Shown: one piece after another, positions 50,720 through 59,347 of the stretch | Layout of the letters: every line of letters begins with the position of its first letter | How positions within the stretch are numbered: the first letter of the stretch is position 1 | Assembly: GCA_900315565.1 (NCBI GenBank) | Contig: OMZS01000007.1 | Coordinates: 1-64,000 of the forward strand | Reading direction: 5' to 3' | Origin: an uncultured Prevotellaceae bacterium | Lineage (GTDB): Bacteria > Bacteroidota > Bacteroidia > Bacteroidales > Bacteroidaceae | Length of the DNA: 64,000 bases | Program-made: the position numbers and the translations under genes | The notes under the pieces: generated by a model | What the model was told of the DNA's origin: nothing | The model's database searches: none | The model's input: only the letters and a program-made list of their open reading frames with translations

Positions 50720-52690
50720 TTATGCGTCGATGTTGGCATAAGTGGCATTTTGCTCGATGAATTCGCGTCGCGGCTCTACGTCGTCGCCCATGAGCATAGA
50801 GAATATTTCGTCGGCCTCGGCAGCGTTTTCTATTGTCACTTGTTTCAGCAGTCGGTTGGCGGGGTCCATAGTGGTTTCCCACAGCTGCTCGGGGTTCATT
50901 TCGCCCAGACCTTTGTATCGCTGCGTGTGCAGGGCGGTGCTGTTTTCGTCGCCGGCTACATACTTATCGATAAACGCCTGTCGCTGCTGCTCGGTGTAGC
51001 AGTATTCCGACACTTTCTTGAAAGTGCACTTGTAGAGTGGCGGTGTGGCGATGTAGAGGTGGCCTTCCTGAATGACACGCGGCATGAAACGGTAGAAAAG
51101 CGTCATGATGAGTGTGTCGATGTGCGAGCCATCGACGTCGGCGTCGGTCATGATGATAATCTTGTCGTAGCGCAGCTTGTCGATGTTGGCTTCTTTGTCG
51201 CCTTCGCCCTCAACGCCGAAGCGCACGCCTATCGACTGGATGATGTTCATCACCGATTCGGCCTCGAACACGCGGTGCCACTGCACCTTCTCCACGTTCA
51301 GAATCTTACCGCGCAGCGGCAGAATGGCCTGGAAGTGGCGGTCGCGCCCTTGCTTGGCCGAGCCTCCGGCCGAGTCACCCTCAACGAGGAAAATCTCGCA
51401 TTCCTTGGGGTCTTTGTTCGAGCAGTCGGCCAGTTTGCCGGGCAGTCCGCCGCCGCTCATGGGGTTTTTGCGCTGCACGCTCTCGCGGGCCTTGCGGGCG
51501 GCGATACGGGCTGTAGCAGCGAGCACCACCTTGTCGCAAATCTGCTTGGCCTCCTTGGGATGCTCCTCCAGATAGATGGAGAGAGCCTCGCCCACAGCCT
51601 GCTGTACGGCACCGGTTACCTCGCTGTTGCCCAGCTTGGTCTTGGTCTGGCCTTCAAACTGTGGTTCAGCCACTTTGATGCTGATGACGGCGGTGAGTCC
51701 TTCGCGGAAGTCCTCGCCGGCGATTTCTATTTTTGCCTTTTCTATCTGCTTCGAGATGGCGGGGTCCTGGTCGGCGTAGCTCTTGAGGGTTCTGGTGAGT
51801 GCCATGCGGAAACCTGTGAGGTGGGTTCCGCCCTCAATGGTGTTGATGTTGTTGACGTAGGAGTGAATGTTCTCCGAGTAGTCGGTGTTGTACATCACGG
51901 CTACCTCGATGGGAATACCCTGTTTCTCGGTTTTCAGGTAGATAACGTCGTCGAAGAGGTGGGTGCGGTGGCGGTCAACGTAGCGCACAAACTCCTTCAG
52001 ACCCTCCTTGGCGTGAAACACCTCCTGCTTGGTTTTGCCTTCTTCGTCGGGGCGCAGGTCGGTGAGCGTAATGGTAATGCCGGCGTTGAGGAAAGCCAGC
52101 TCACGCATGCGCCTTGCAATGATATCCCACTGATAAGTGGTGGTGGTAAAGATGGTGGGGTCGGGCCAGAACTGCTGTCGTGTGCCCTGAAGGTCGGTTT
52201 CGCCTACCACTTTGACCGGATAGAGCGGTTTGCCTTTTTCGTACTCTTGCTGATAGATTTTTCCGTCGCGATATACCTGCGAGAGCATGTGGCTCGAGAG
52301 CGCGTTGACGCAGCTCACACCCACACCGTGCAGTCCTCCAGACACTTTGTAGGAGCCTTTGTCGAATTTACCTCCGGCGTGAAGCACCGTCATGACCACT
52401 TCGAGGGCCGATTTGTGCATCTTTTCGTGCTCGTCTACGGGTATTCCGCGTCCATTGTCGAGCACGGTGATTGAGTTGTCTTCGTTGATCGTTACTTCAA
52501 TGTGTGTACAGAAGCCAGCCATGGCTTCGTCGATAGAGTTGTCAACGGTTTCGTTTACCAAATGGTGCAATCCTTTTTCGCTGATGTCGCCAATATACAT
52601 GGCCGGGCGTTTCCGGACAGCCTCAAGGCCTTCGAGCACTTGAATATTACTAGCCGAATAGTTGCTTTGGTTTTCTTGAATTTCTGCCAT
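50720..52690 (-). CDS. gyrB: DNA gyrase subunit B
   Basis: A 656-residue ATPase subunit of gyrase. The GHKL ATP site shows NETVDNSIDEAMAG (about 46-59), DNGRGIPVD (about 80-88) and GGLHGVGVSCVNALS (about 119-133). The Toprim part has EGDSAGGSAKQGRDR (about 432-446) and IMTDADVDGSHI (about 506-517). Length and end (YKGLGEMNPEQLWETTM) fit GyrB rather than ParE. gyrA is not in the window. Read from its own promoter at 52716-52746. Confidence 0.97.
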   Translation of the reverse strand: MAEIQENQSNYSASNIQVLEGLEAVRKRPAMYIGDISEKGLHHLVNETVDNSIDEAMAGFCTHIEVTINEDNSITVLDNGRGIPVDEHEKMHKSALEVVMTVLHAGGKFDKGSYKVSGGLHGVGVSCVNALSSHMLSQVYRDGKIYQQEYEKGKPLYPVKVVGETDLQGTRQQFWPDPTIFTTTTYQWDIIARRMRELAFLNAGITITLTDLRPDEEGKTKQEVFHAKEGLKEFVRYVDRHRTHLFDDVIYLKTEKQGIPIEVAVMYNTDYSENIHSYVNNINTIEGGTHLTGFRMALTRTLKSYADQDPAISKQIEKAKIEIAGEDFREGLTAVISIKVAEPQFEGQTKTKLGNSEVTGAVQQAVGEALSIYLEEHPKEAKQICDKVVLAATARIAARKARESVQRKNPMSGGGLPGKLADCSNKDPKECEIFLVEGDSAGGSAKQGRDRHFQAILPLRGKILNVEKVQWHRVFEAESVMNIIQSIGVRFGVEGEGDKEANIDKLRYDKIIIMTDADVDGSHIDTLIMTLFYRFMPRVIQEGHLYIATPPLYKCTFKKVSEYCYTEQQRQAFIDKYVAGDENSTALHTQRYKGLGEMNPEQLWETTMDPANRLLKQVTIENAAEADEIFSMLMGDDVEPRREFIEQNATYANIDA

Positions 52691-52715
52691 TTTTAGTCGT
52701 TCTAATTATAGTGTG

Positions 52716-52746
52716 CAAAGTTACGAAAAATCGGGCAAAATGCAAA
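52716..52746 (-). promoter_or_regulatory. Promoter of gyrB
   Basis: On the minus strand TTTG (52746-52743) and TAACTTTG (52723-52716) are 19 bp apart; the leader is about 20 nt. Confidence 0.82.
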
Positions 52747-52902
52747 AGAAAAACTTGTTTTTCTTTCGCTTTTCCGGGTGGTTTCAACATCTGAAAAGCC
52801 AAAGTTTCTAAAAAACTTCAAAACTGAATTTTCAGGTGTCAAAAGACCTTAAAAATCCCGCGTAGCCTGCTAAATTTAACTCAAAGTTTTAGTGCAAAAA
52901 AC

Positions 52903-52934
52903 AAGGCTGATACCTTTTTCCTGGTACCAGCCTT
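52903..52934 (-). terminator. Terminator of rpsT
   Basis: AAGGCTG (52903-52909) pairs with CAGCCTT (52928-52934), with inner TACC/GGTA pairing. On the minus strand it is followed by TTGTTTTTTG. Confidence 0.85.
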
Positions 52935-52972
52935 CTGTATGGTTTTGCCGAATGCTCTGGTGAGCAGTGCGG

Positions 52973-53227
52973 TTATCCCAGCTTGTTGATGTGCATAGCC
53001 AAACCCGACTTCAGGTTCGAAGCCTTGTTCTTGTGGATAATGTTTCTCTTAGCCAGCTTGTCGAGCATCTTCTGTACGGTGGGATAAAGCTTCACGGCTT
53101 CCTCCTTGTCCGTCATGGCACGCAGCTTGCGCACAGCGTTACGCATGGTCTTAGCGTAGTATTTGTTGTGCAGTGTTTTGGTCTTTGTCTGACGGATTCT
53201 TTTGAGTGACGATTTGTGATTTGCCAT
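52973..53227 (-). CDS. rpsT: 30S ribosomal protein S20
   Basis: An 84-residue, very basic protein with the S20 start [14 protein letters not shown] and late motif [16 protein letters not shown]. It binds 16S rRNA at the base of the small subunit. It lies downstream of tRNA-Glu on the same strand, and I see no consensus promoter in the 177 bp between them, so the two may share a transcript. Confidence 0.97.
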   Translation of the reverse strand: MANHKSSLKRIRQTKTKTLHNKYYAKTMRNAVRKLRAMTDKEEAVKLYPTVQKMLDKLAKRNIIHKNKASNLKSGLAMHINKLG

Positions 53228-53404
53228 TTTTTTTTAATGTTTTAATGTTTTTGAATGTGATTGTGTTTAAAGCCTGAGGGTCTTGCGTCGCGAGGACAGC
53301 CCGGGCAAATTCTGCAGAAAGCAAGCCTTCTAACAAAATTTTCCGACACCTTGTCCCGCCTGGCGGCGGTAGCACTTGGCTGTGCAGATGGCGGATTTAA
53401 ATGG

Positions 53405-53476
53405 TAGTCCCTAGGAGAGTCGAACTCCTCTTTAGAGAATGAAAATCTCTCGTCCTAACCGATAGACGAAGGGACC
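53405..53476 (-). tRNA. tRNA-Glu (anticodon TTC)
   Basis: On the minus strand the 72-nt cloverleaf begins GGTCCCTTCG and has anticodon loop TTTTCAT (TTC at the centre), T-arm GGAGTTCGACTCTCC and acceptor end AGGGACT plus A. The first acceptor pair is G-T. CCA is not encoded. Confidence 0.95.
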
Positions 53477-53496
53477 GGTGCTCAATTTTGCGGATG

Positions 53497-53528
53497 CAAA
53501 GGTACTGCAAATCTTTCAACCTGCCAAA
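53497..53528 (-). promoter_or_regulatory. Promoter of tRNA-Glu (and possibly rpsT)
   Basis: On the minus strand TTTG (53528-53525) and TACCTTTG (53504-53497) are 20 bp apart, 20 bp before the tRNA. Confidence 0.82.
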
Positions 53529-53686
53529 TTTTCTTTCATTTTTTTTGCTTAAATGCCTCAAATTTTGTACTTTTCGGGTGTTTTGACTGTTCCTCTTGTG
53601 CTCAAGAACGGTGTTTCAGGGCTCTATTTAAATTTTTTTATCTTTTGTTCCCCCATGTTTTTGTTTTCATTTTCCCGTGTTTTTGT

Positions 53687-53717
53687 TTTGATTTTTCATC
53701 CGATTGTGTTACATTTG
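53687..53717 (+). promoter_or_regulatory. Promoter of recO
   Basis: TTTG (53687-53690), 19 bp, TACATTTG (53710-53717). The recO ATG is at 53726, so the transcript would have almost no leader. Confidence 0.8.
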
Positions 53718-53725
53718 CAAACGTT

Positions 53726-54481
53726 ATGCTCATAGAAACCCGTGCCATTGTGCTTCGAAGTTTTAAGTACGGCGAAACGAAGCTCATCACCGACATGCTC
53801 ACCGAGCAGGAAGGCCGCGTGTCGTTTGTGGTCAGTGCCAGCAGGCCTGGCAAGCCGGCTGCGGGGCGCGCTGCGCGGGGCAAGGTGCCCAAACAGCTGC
53901 TACAGCCCATGACGATGCTCGACATCAGCTACGAGCGCCGCCCAACGGCGCAGTTGCTGTCCATTCGCGAGGCTCATTTGGCACAGCCCTACAGCTCTAT
54001 TCCATTCGACGCGCGAAAACTGAGCATCACTCTTTTCCTGGCCGACTTTCTTTGTTACGCCACGCGCGCCGAACAGCAGAACAACTCCCTGTTTGCCTAT
54101 ATTGAGAACAGCCTGCAGTGGCTCGACGGCTGCAATGCCTCGTTTGCCAATTTTCATCTGGTTTTTCTCATGCGACTCACCCGCTTCGTTGGCTTTTTTC
54201 CCAACATCGACGATTACCGCGAGGGGGATTGTTTCGACCTGCGCGCCGCCAGTTTTTGCCATGCGGCACCCCTGCACACCGATTTTCTTGCTCCTGCCGA
54301 CGCCCAGCGCATCAGTACCCTCATGCGCATGAACTACGACTCGATGCATCTCTTTCGCATGAGCCACGACGACCGTAACCGCATCATCGACGTGTTGCTG
54401 CACTATTATCGGCTGCATGTGCCCAATTTTCCCGAGTTGCGGTCGTTGGCGGTGCTCAAGCAGTTGTGGGCGCAGGAATAG
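53726..54481 (+). CDS. recO: DNA repair protein RecO
   Basis: A 251-residue RecO, which helps RecA load on single-stranded DNA in the RecFOR pathway. The N-terminal OB fold has ETRAIVLRSFKYGETKLI (about 4-21), and the helical C-terminal part has RFVGFFPN (about 155-162). No zinc-finger cysteines are visible. The start at 53726 is fixed by the promoter, whose -7 element ends 8 bp before the ATG. Confidence 0.92.
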   Translation: MLIETRAIVLRSFKYGETKLITDMLTEQEGRVSFVVSASRPGKPAAGRAARGKVPKQLLQPMTMLDISYERRPTAQLLSIREAHLAQPYSSIPFDARKLSITLFLADFLCYATRAEQQNNSLFAYIENSLQWLDGCNASFANFHLVFLMRLTRFVGFFPNIDDYREGDCFDLRAASFCHAAPLHTDFLAPADAQRISTLMRMNYDSMHLFRMSHDDRNRIIDVLLHYYRLHVPNFPELRSLAVLKQLWAQE

Positions 54482-54540
54482 CAAAACCGTGGTTTCGCTC
54501 GTTGTTTCCCAACAGGTGCAAAACAACGTCGGGGAATCCA

Positions 54541-54665
54541 TTCAAATTTTCTAGAAAATTTCATCATAACTCACGACGTTATTTTTCTAAACCACGACAT
54601 TAGAAAAATAACTCACGACGATACGTTCAAATTCTCTAGAAAATTTTGTGCTATTTCCCGACGCT
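54541..54665. repeat. 85-bp-phased CTAG repeat, locus C
   Basis: CTAGAAAATT cores at 54551 and 54636 are exactly 85 bp apart. The first is centred in an 18-bp perfect palindrome (54544-54561). In between, GTTATTTTTCTAA (54578-54590) pairs with TTAGAAAAATAAC (54600-54612), and CTCACGAC occurs twice. It lies between the ends of recO and the metal ATPase gene, so it could also work as a terminator. Confidence 0.8.
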
Positions 54666-54688
54666 GTTGCCCTATTGCTGAGAAAGCA

Positions 54689-56791
54689 TTATTTCTTACC
54701 GCCAAAGAAAATGCGGGTGGCATTGACCACGGCCAGCAAGGCCACTCCCACATCGGCAAACACGGCTTCCCACAGATTGGCCACACCCAGCACGCCCAGC
54801 AACATCACCACCACCTTGACACCAATGGCCAGCACGATGTTCTGCTTTACAATGGCGCGCGTGCGCTTACCTATGCTGACAGCCTCGGCCACACGCGAGG
54901 GCTGGTCGGTTTGTATGACGATATCTGCTGTTTCGATGGCCACATCGCTGCCCAGCGCTCCCATGGCAATGCCCACGTGGCTCGTGGCCAGCACGGGAGC
55001 GTCGTTAATGCCGTCGCCAACGAAAGCCACCTGGTGGCCAGCCTTGCGCAGCATCTGCAGATGCTTCACTTTACCTTCGGGCAGCAAGTCGCCCACAGCG
55101 TGGCCCACGCCCAGCAGTTCAGCCACCTTGTCAACCAGCGCTTGTTTGTCGCCGCTGAGCATTTCGGTGGAAATCTGTTGCTCCGACAGTCGGCTGACGG
55201 CCTCTTTAGCGTCGCTCTTCAGTGTGTCAGAGAGCAGAATATACCCGATGAAATGGCCGTTTTTCGATACTGCCACGAGTGTCTCGGCTGTTTCGGCCAA
55301 AGTTTCAGGGTAGGCCACGCCCTCGCGCTCCAATAGTCTTAGCGTACCCACCAGCCATGTGCTGCCGTCGTCGGCCATAGCCTTCAGACCGTAACCCGCA
55401 ATATTGGTGATTTCTTTCAGTGGCAAAAGCTCATTGGCCTGCGTTTCGTTCACTCCTTTGATGATGGCCTTGGCAATGGGGTGTGTGCTCGCCTGCTCGA
55501 TGGCTGCCACCTGCTGCAGGTCGGTGGCGGAAAGCCCTTCCACGCGGGTGATGCTAAACTCGCCCGTGGTCAGGGTGCCCGTCTTGTCGAACACCACCGT
55601 ATCGACAGCCGTGATGGCATCGAGATAGTTGCCGCCCTTAAACAGTATGCCGCGCTTCGAGGCGGCACCGATTCCGGCAAAATAGCTCAGCGGAATGCTG
55701 ATAACCAGTGCGCAGGGACACGAAATCACCAGGAATATCAGCGCGCGATAGAACCACTGGCCGAAATCGAACGCAAAGCGTGCGGGAGTCATGCTCACCA
55801 GCCACGGCACTATCACCGTGAGTGCGGCCAGCACAATGACTGTCGGCGTATAGACACGTGCAAATCGGCGGATGAACAGTTCGGCGGGTGCCTTGCGCGC
55901 GGCAGCATCTTCCACCATGTTCAGAATGCGCGTGATGGCACTTTCTTTTTCGGGGCGAGCCACTCGCAGGCGCACCACCGTGTCGGTGGCTATCATGCCT
56001 GCCAGCACCTCCTCGCCCGTGGCTATCTGCCGGGGCATGCTCTCGCCTGTCAGCGCAGCTGTGTTGAACGAGGCCTCTGCCGAAAGCAACTCTCCGTCGA
56101 GTGGCACACGCTGTCCTGCCCGTACCTCAATAATTTCGCCCACCTTCACCTCGCCCGGAAGCCGGCTCTCTGTGGTTCCGTTGGCAGTCACCACGTCGGC
56201 CTTGTCGGGTTTGATGGCCAGAAGCTGCTCTATGTTGCCACGAGCGCGGTCAACGGCCTTGTCCTGTAGCCACTCGCCCACGCAGTAGAACAGCATTACG
56301 GCTACGCCCTCGGGATATTCGCCAATGCAGAAAGCCCCCACCGAAGCGATGGTCATCAGCATAAATTCGCTGAACACGTCGCCCCGCCGTGCGCTCTCTA
56401 TGGCACTCCGCACCACCTTGTGCCCCACCAGCAGGAAAGCACAAGCGTACCATGCCAGTGTCACCCAACCACTGAACCACTCAACATGGCAGGCCGACAG
56501 CACCAGTCCGCCTACCAGCAGCACAAAAGCCGCGACCATGGCTACGGGCGAAAGGCTCTCGCCCTCGTCGCAGCAATGGCCGTGATTGTGGCTGTGACTG
56601 TGGCTATGACCATGACTATGCCCCTCGCAACAATGACCGTGACTATGATCCTCGCAACAATGGTTGTGCTCATCAGTATGCTCATGCTCATGGTGATGGT
56701 GTTCATGCTCATGTTGGCAGCATGAATCTTCGTGTCCGTGGCAGTGGCTCGTTTCTTTGTCTTCGTGACGGTGTTGATGTTGTTCTTTCAT
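54689..56791 (-). CDS. Heavy-metal P1B-type ATPase (Zn/Cd/Co class) with His-rich N-terminus
   Basis: A 700-residue exporter. The membrane CPC motif is SCPCALVISIPLSYF, the phosphorylation site VVFDKTGTLTTGEF, the HP motif STHPIAKAI and the hinge GDGINDAPVLA. The N-terminal 80 residues are very rich in His, Cys, Asp and Glu (for example HEHEHHHHEHEH) in place of the usual ferredoxin-like metal-binding domain, suggesting a metal-binding or buffering tail. The CPC motif fits Zn2+/Cd2+/Pb2+ transport. No regulator gene lies nearby. Confidence 0.94.
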   Translation of the reverse strand: MKEQHQHRHEDKETSHCHGHEDSCCQHEHEHHHHEHEHTDEHNHCCEDHSHGHCCEGHSHGHSHSHSHNHGHCCDEGESLSPVAMVAAFVLLVGGLVLSACHVEWFSGWVTLAWYACAFLLVGHKVVRSAIESARRGDVFSEFMLMTIASVGAFCIGEYPEGVAVMLFYCVGEWLQDKAVDRARGNIEQLLAIKPDKADVVTANGTTESRLPGEVKVGEIIEVRAGQRVPLDGELLSAEASFNTAALTGESMPRQIATGEEVLAGMIATDTVVRLRVARPEKESAITRILNMVEDAAARKAPAELFIRRFARVYTPTVIVLAALTVIVPWLVSMTPARFAFDFGQWFYRALIFLVISCPCALVISIPLSYFAGIGAASKRGILFKGGNYLDAITAVDTVVFDKTGTLTTGEFSITRVEGLSATDLQQVAAIEQASTHPIAKAIIKGVNETQANELLPLKEITNIAGYGLKAMADDGSTWLVGTLRLLEREGVAYPETLAETAETLVAVSKNGHFIGYILLSDTLKSDAKEAVSRLSEQQISTEMLSGDKQALVDKVAELLGVGHAVGDLLPEGKVKHLQMLRKAGHQVAFVGDGINDAPVLATSHVGIAMGALGSDVAIETADIVIQTDQPSRVAEAVSIGKRTRAIVKQNIVLAIGVKVVVMLLGVLGVANLWEAVFADVGVALLAVVNATRIFFGGKK

Positions 56792-56852
56792 ATTTTTGTC
56801 GTCTGTTGTTTTTTGTTTCTGTTTCTAGATGACAGTTCTATTTCCCTTTGCA

Positions 56853-56960
56853 GTAGGAGGCGACGTGGCCCACGTCGCTCAACGCAGTTGTCGCGTTAGC
56901 TCGGTTGAGTTGTCACGTCGTTGGCGCCGCTATCGTCACGTAAGCCACGTGACCTCCTAC
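56853..56960. repeat. 108-bp inverted-repeat element upstream of the metal ATPase gene
   Basis: Ends GTAGGAGG and CCTCCTAC frame imperfect arms of about 25 bp. Each arm is itself palindromic (GACGTGG-c-CCACGTC on the left, CACGT-aagcc-ACGTG on the right). The centre has CTCAACG and CGTTGAG-like parts. No copy is seen elsewhere in the window. It could be a small mobile element or a cis-regulatory structure. The rest of 56792-57045 shows no gene. Confidence 0.6.
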
Positions 56961-57045
56961 TTGGATGCTGCAAAGGTAGTGTGAAGTTTCTGCAACTTGG
57001 TTGCAAATATGGTTTACGCAATGCAAAATGAAAAAACCAAGATAT

Positions 57046-57097
57046 AAAAAACTCATTCCCGACGAATCACAGCAGATTCATCGGGAATGAGTTTTTT
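57046..57097. terminator. Terminator of the ybeY operon
   Basis: AAAAAACTCATTCCCGA (57046-57062) pairs with TCGGGAATGAGTTTTTT (57081-57097), with inner GAATC/GATTC pairing. It lies just after the ybeY stop on the minus strand. Confidence 0.9.
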
Positions 57098-57182
57098 AAT
57101 TCAGCTTTTTGCTGGGCTTGTAAAAAAGTAGTTTCGGACAGCTAAAAAAGGTTTCAAAAGGGCTACCAAGGATTGCTACACA

Positions 57183-57608
57183 TCATTTGGCGGCACTGGC
57201 CCGTAGCGCGAGGGCGCTGTTTTCGGCGGCTTCCATGATTTCGCGCTCGCCGGGGCCTTTGTCGTTGATGCCGCAGAGGTGCAGGATGCCGTGGATGATG
57301 ACGCGGTGGAGCTCCTCGTCGTAGTCCTTACCGAACTTTTCAGCATTGGTGCGCACGGTGTCGAGCGAAATGATGAGGTCGCCATTGAGCGTGTCGCCTT
57401 CGCAATAGTCGAAGGTGATGATGTCGGTGTAGTAGTCGTGGCCAAGATATTCGTTGTTGACCTGCAGGATGCGTTCGTCGTTAACGAACATATAGCCCAC
57501 CTCGCCCACGCGTCGGCCATAGGTGGCTGCCACACGGCGTATCCATGCGGTGGTTTCGCGTCGGCGGATGGCGGGCATGCTGACGCCGTCGGTGTTGTAG
57601 GTAATCAT
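57183..57608 (-). CDS. ybeY: Endoribonuclease YbeY (rRNA maturation factor)
   Basis: A 141-residue metalloprotein of 16S rRNA maturation and ribosome quality control. The zinc site reads HGILHLCGINDKG (about 108-120): the first two His are present, but the third, which in E. coli lies in GYDH, is replaced by Asp. The rest (YLGHDYYTDIITFDY) fits the family. Its ATG overlaps the coaD stop by 4 bp. Confidence 0.93.
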   Translation of the reverse strand: MITYNTDGVSMPAIRRRETTAWIRRVAATYGRRVGEVGYMFVNDERILQVNNEYLGHDYYTDIITFDYCEGDTLNGDLIISLDTVRTNAEKFGKDYDEELHRVIIHGILHLCGINDKGPGEREIMEAAENSALALRASAAK

Positions 57609-58060
57609 AGGCTTTGCTTTTTAGGTAAGAATTTACTCACATCCACGCCGAAGTGGGCCAGTTCGCGCAGGGCGCTCGACGATACGGAGGCCAGCTCGGG
57701 CTCGGTGTAAAGCAGAATGGTTTCGATGCCACCCAGGCGGCGGTTGAAGTCGGCCTGCCACTGCTCGTACTCAAAGTCGCTCACCGAGCGTACACCTTTG
57801 ACGATGAACTTTGCGCCTTCGTCGCGGGCAAAGTCCATGGCCAGTCCGAAGTAGGGTTTCACGCTGACGGCGGGCACGTCGGCGTAGAGCTGTTGTATGG
57901 CAGCCATGCGTTCGGCTGCCGGACTCATGTTGGGTTTGTGAACGTTGTCGCCCACCACGCCGATGACTAACTCGTCGAACAGGGGCAGCGCGCGCCTCAC
58001 GATGGAGGCGTGACCAATGGTGAAGGGGTCGAAAGTACCCACAAAAATGGCTTTTCTCAT
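57605..58060 (-). CDS. coaD: Phosphopantetheine adenylyltransferase
   Basis: A 151-residue enzyme of coenzyme A synthesis that adenylates 4'-phosphopantetheine. It has GTFDPFTIGHASIV (about 8-21), with the T/HxGH nucleotide motif, and FIVKGVRSVSDFEYE (about 78-92). The normal length is about 155-160. It overlaps ybeY by 4 bp and lies 25 bp after the AAA ATPase gene, so all three form an operon. Confidence 0.96.
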   Translation of the reverse strand: MRKAIFVGTFDPFTIGHASIVRRALPLFDELVIGVVGDNVHKPNMSPAAERMAAIQQLYADVPAVSVKPYFGLAMDFARDEGAKFIVKGVRSVSDFEYEQWQADFNRRLGGIETILLYTEPELASVSSSALRELAHFGVDVSKFLPKKQSL

Positions 58061-58085
58061 AGAATAGAATGATGTGTGGGCTTGT

Positions 58086-59153
58086 TTATTTTGTTGCCGC
58101 CTTGATGTCGGCCAAGGTGATTTCGGTGAGGTCGCTGTTGGCCACGTTGCCCTGTTTGCTCAGTCGGTTGGCCTGGCACTGTATGGCTTTCTCAAACAAA
58201 TTGCGCGCATAGCGGGCGTTGCCAAAGTTGCGGTCCTTGTGCTCCACGGCATAGTCGAGCGACTGTTTGAGATAGTCGGCCGCCTCGCGGGTGATGTTGT
58301 ATTCGTTTTTGCGCAGATACATCTCGAAAATCTTGTAGAGTTCATCGCCCGTGTAGTCGGGGAAATTGATGTAGCGGTTGAAGCGCGACTGCAGACCCGG
58401 GTTAGAGTCGATGAACTTTTTCATTTCGTTGGTGTAGCCGGCCACGATGACCACCAGTTTGTCGCGGTCGTCCTCCATGCGCTTGAGCAGGGTGGCCACG
58501 GCTTCTGCACCATAGTCGTTGTTGCTCTGGCCCTGAGTGATGGCGTAGGCCTCGTCGATGAATAGCACGCCATTGAGTGCCGAGTCGCAGATGGCATTCA
58601 CGCGGGGTGCCGTCTGCCCCACATATTGGCCCACCAATCCGGAGCGGTCGGTTTCAACGAGGTGGCCTTTTTTCAGGATGCCCAAGTCTTTATAAATGCG
58701 TGCCACAATGCGTGCCACGGTGGTTTTTCCTGTGCCCGGACTTCCAGTAAACACGAGATGATAGGACATTTTGGGACTCTTCAGCCCCTGTTTCTCACGC
58801 ATTTTTTGCACTTTCACGAAGTTGGCCAGCGAGTTTACTTCTTGTTTCACTTTCTCCAGTCCAATGAGGCTGTTGAGCTCTTCGTAGGGATCGTTTTCCA
58901 GAGGGTCGTTTACCTTGGTGCTATCCACGGCTTGGTCGTCAACACCTTCGCTGCGGATTTTAAACTCAAAGCCGTTTCCCTTTTTGCCAGCCTTGCGGAA
59001 GGTGATGCCGTTGCTATCGACAGTTTCTTCGTCATTCTCGTCAGCACTGTCATCGGTGGCTACGGCCACCACGGTCATGATGCCCATCAGCAGAAACACC
59101 GCGCAGACCGCAACGATGATGATGGTGAGTTGTTTGTTCGTAAATTTTGCCAT
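58086..59153 (-). CDS. Membrane-anchored AAA ATPase of the CbbX/SpoVK type
   Basis: A 355-residue protein with an N-terminal membrane segment (about 8-30, LTIIIVAVCAVFLLMGIM), an acidic linker and one AAA domain. Walker A is GSPGTGKTT (about 135-143), Walker B is VLFIDEAYA (about 195-203), and the arginine finger is in LQSRF. The GLEKVKQEV start (about 98-106) is typical of the CbbX/CfxQ/SpoVK group, which remodel protein complexes. Partner unknown. First gene of the operon with coaD and ybeY. Confidence 0.88.
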   Translation of the reverse strand: MAKFTNKQLTIIIVAVCAVFLLMGIMTVVAVATDDSADENDEETVDSNGITFRKAGKKGNGFEFKIRSEGVDDQAVDSTKVNDPLENDPYEELNSLIGLEKVKQEVNSLANFVKVQKMREKQGLKSPKMSYHLVFTGSPGTGKTTVARIVARIYKDLGILKKGHLVETDRSGLVGQYVGQTAPRVNAICDSALNGVLFIDEAYAITQGQSNNDYGAEAVATLLKRMEDDRDKLVVIVAGYTNEMKKFIDSNPGLQSRFNRYINFPDYTGDELYKIFEMYLRKNEYNITREAADYLKQSLDYAVEHKDRNFGNARYARNLFEKAIQCQANRLSKQGNVANSDLTEITLADIKAATK

Positions 59154-59347
59154 TATCGTGTAGCTTTAAGGTTTTATGGTTTTATAATCATTTTATCATT
59201 TCACGATTTCACAATCATAATTATTTTACAATTTCACAATTTCACAATTTCACTGTCTGATTGTAAATTGTCTAATTGTCAAATAAATCTGTTTCACGAT
59301 TTCACTGTCTGATTGTAAATTGTCTAATTGTCAAATAAATCTGTTTC
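59154..59347. repeat. TTTCACAA repeat and 52-bp tandem duplication
   Basis: 59176-59250 holds units of TTTCACAA/TTTATCAT. 59251-59302 and 59303-59347 are two copies (the second cut short) of a 52-bp unit that begins CACTGTCTGATTG. The region separates the AAA ATPase gene start from the VanZ-like gene end. Confidence 0.85.

Noticed and set aside
50627..52474. 615-codon open frame on the plus strand opposite gyrB
   Set aside because: Shadow frame of gyrB; it begins in the terminator region and has no domain.
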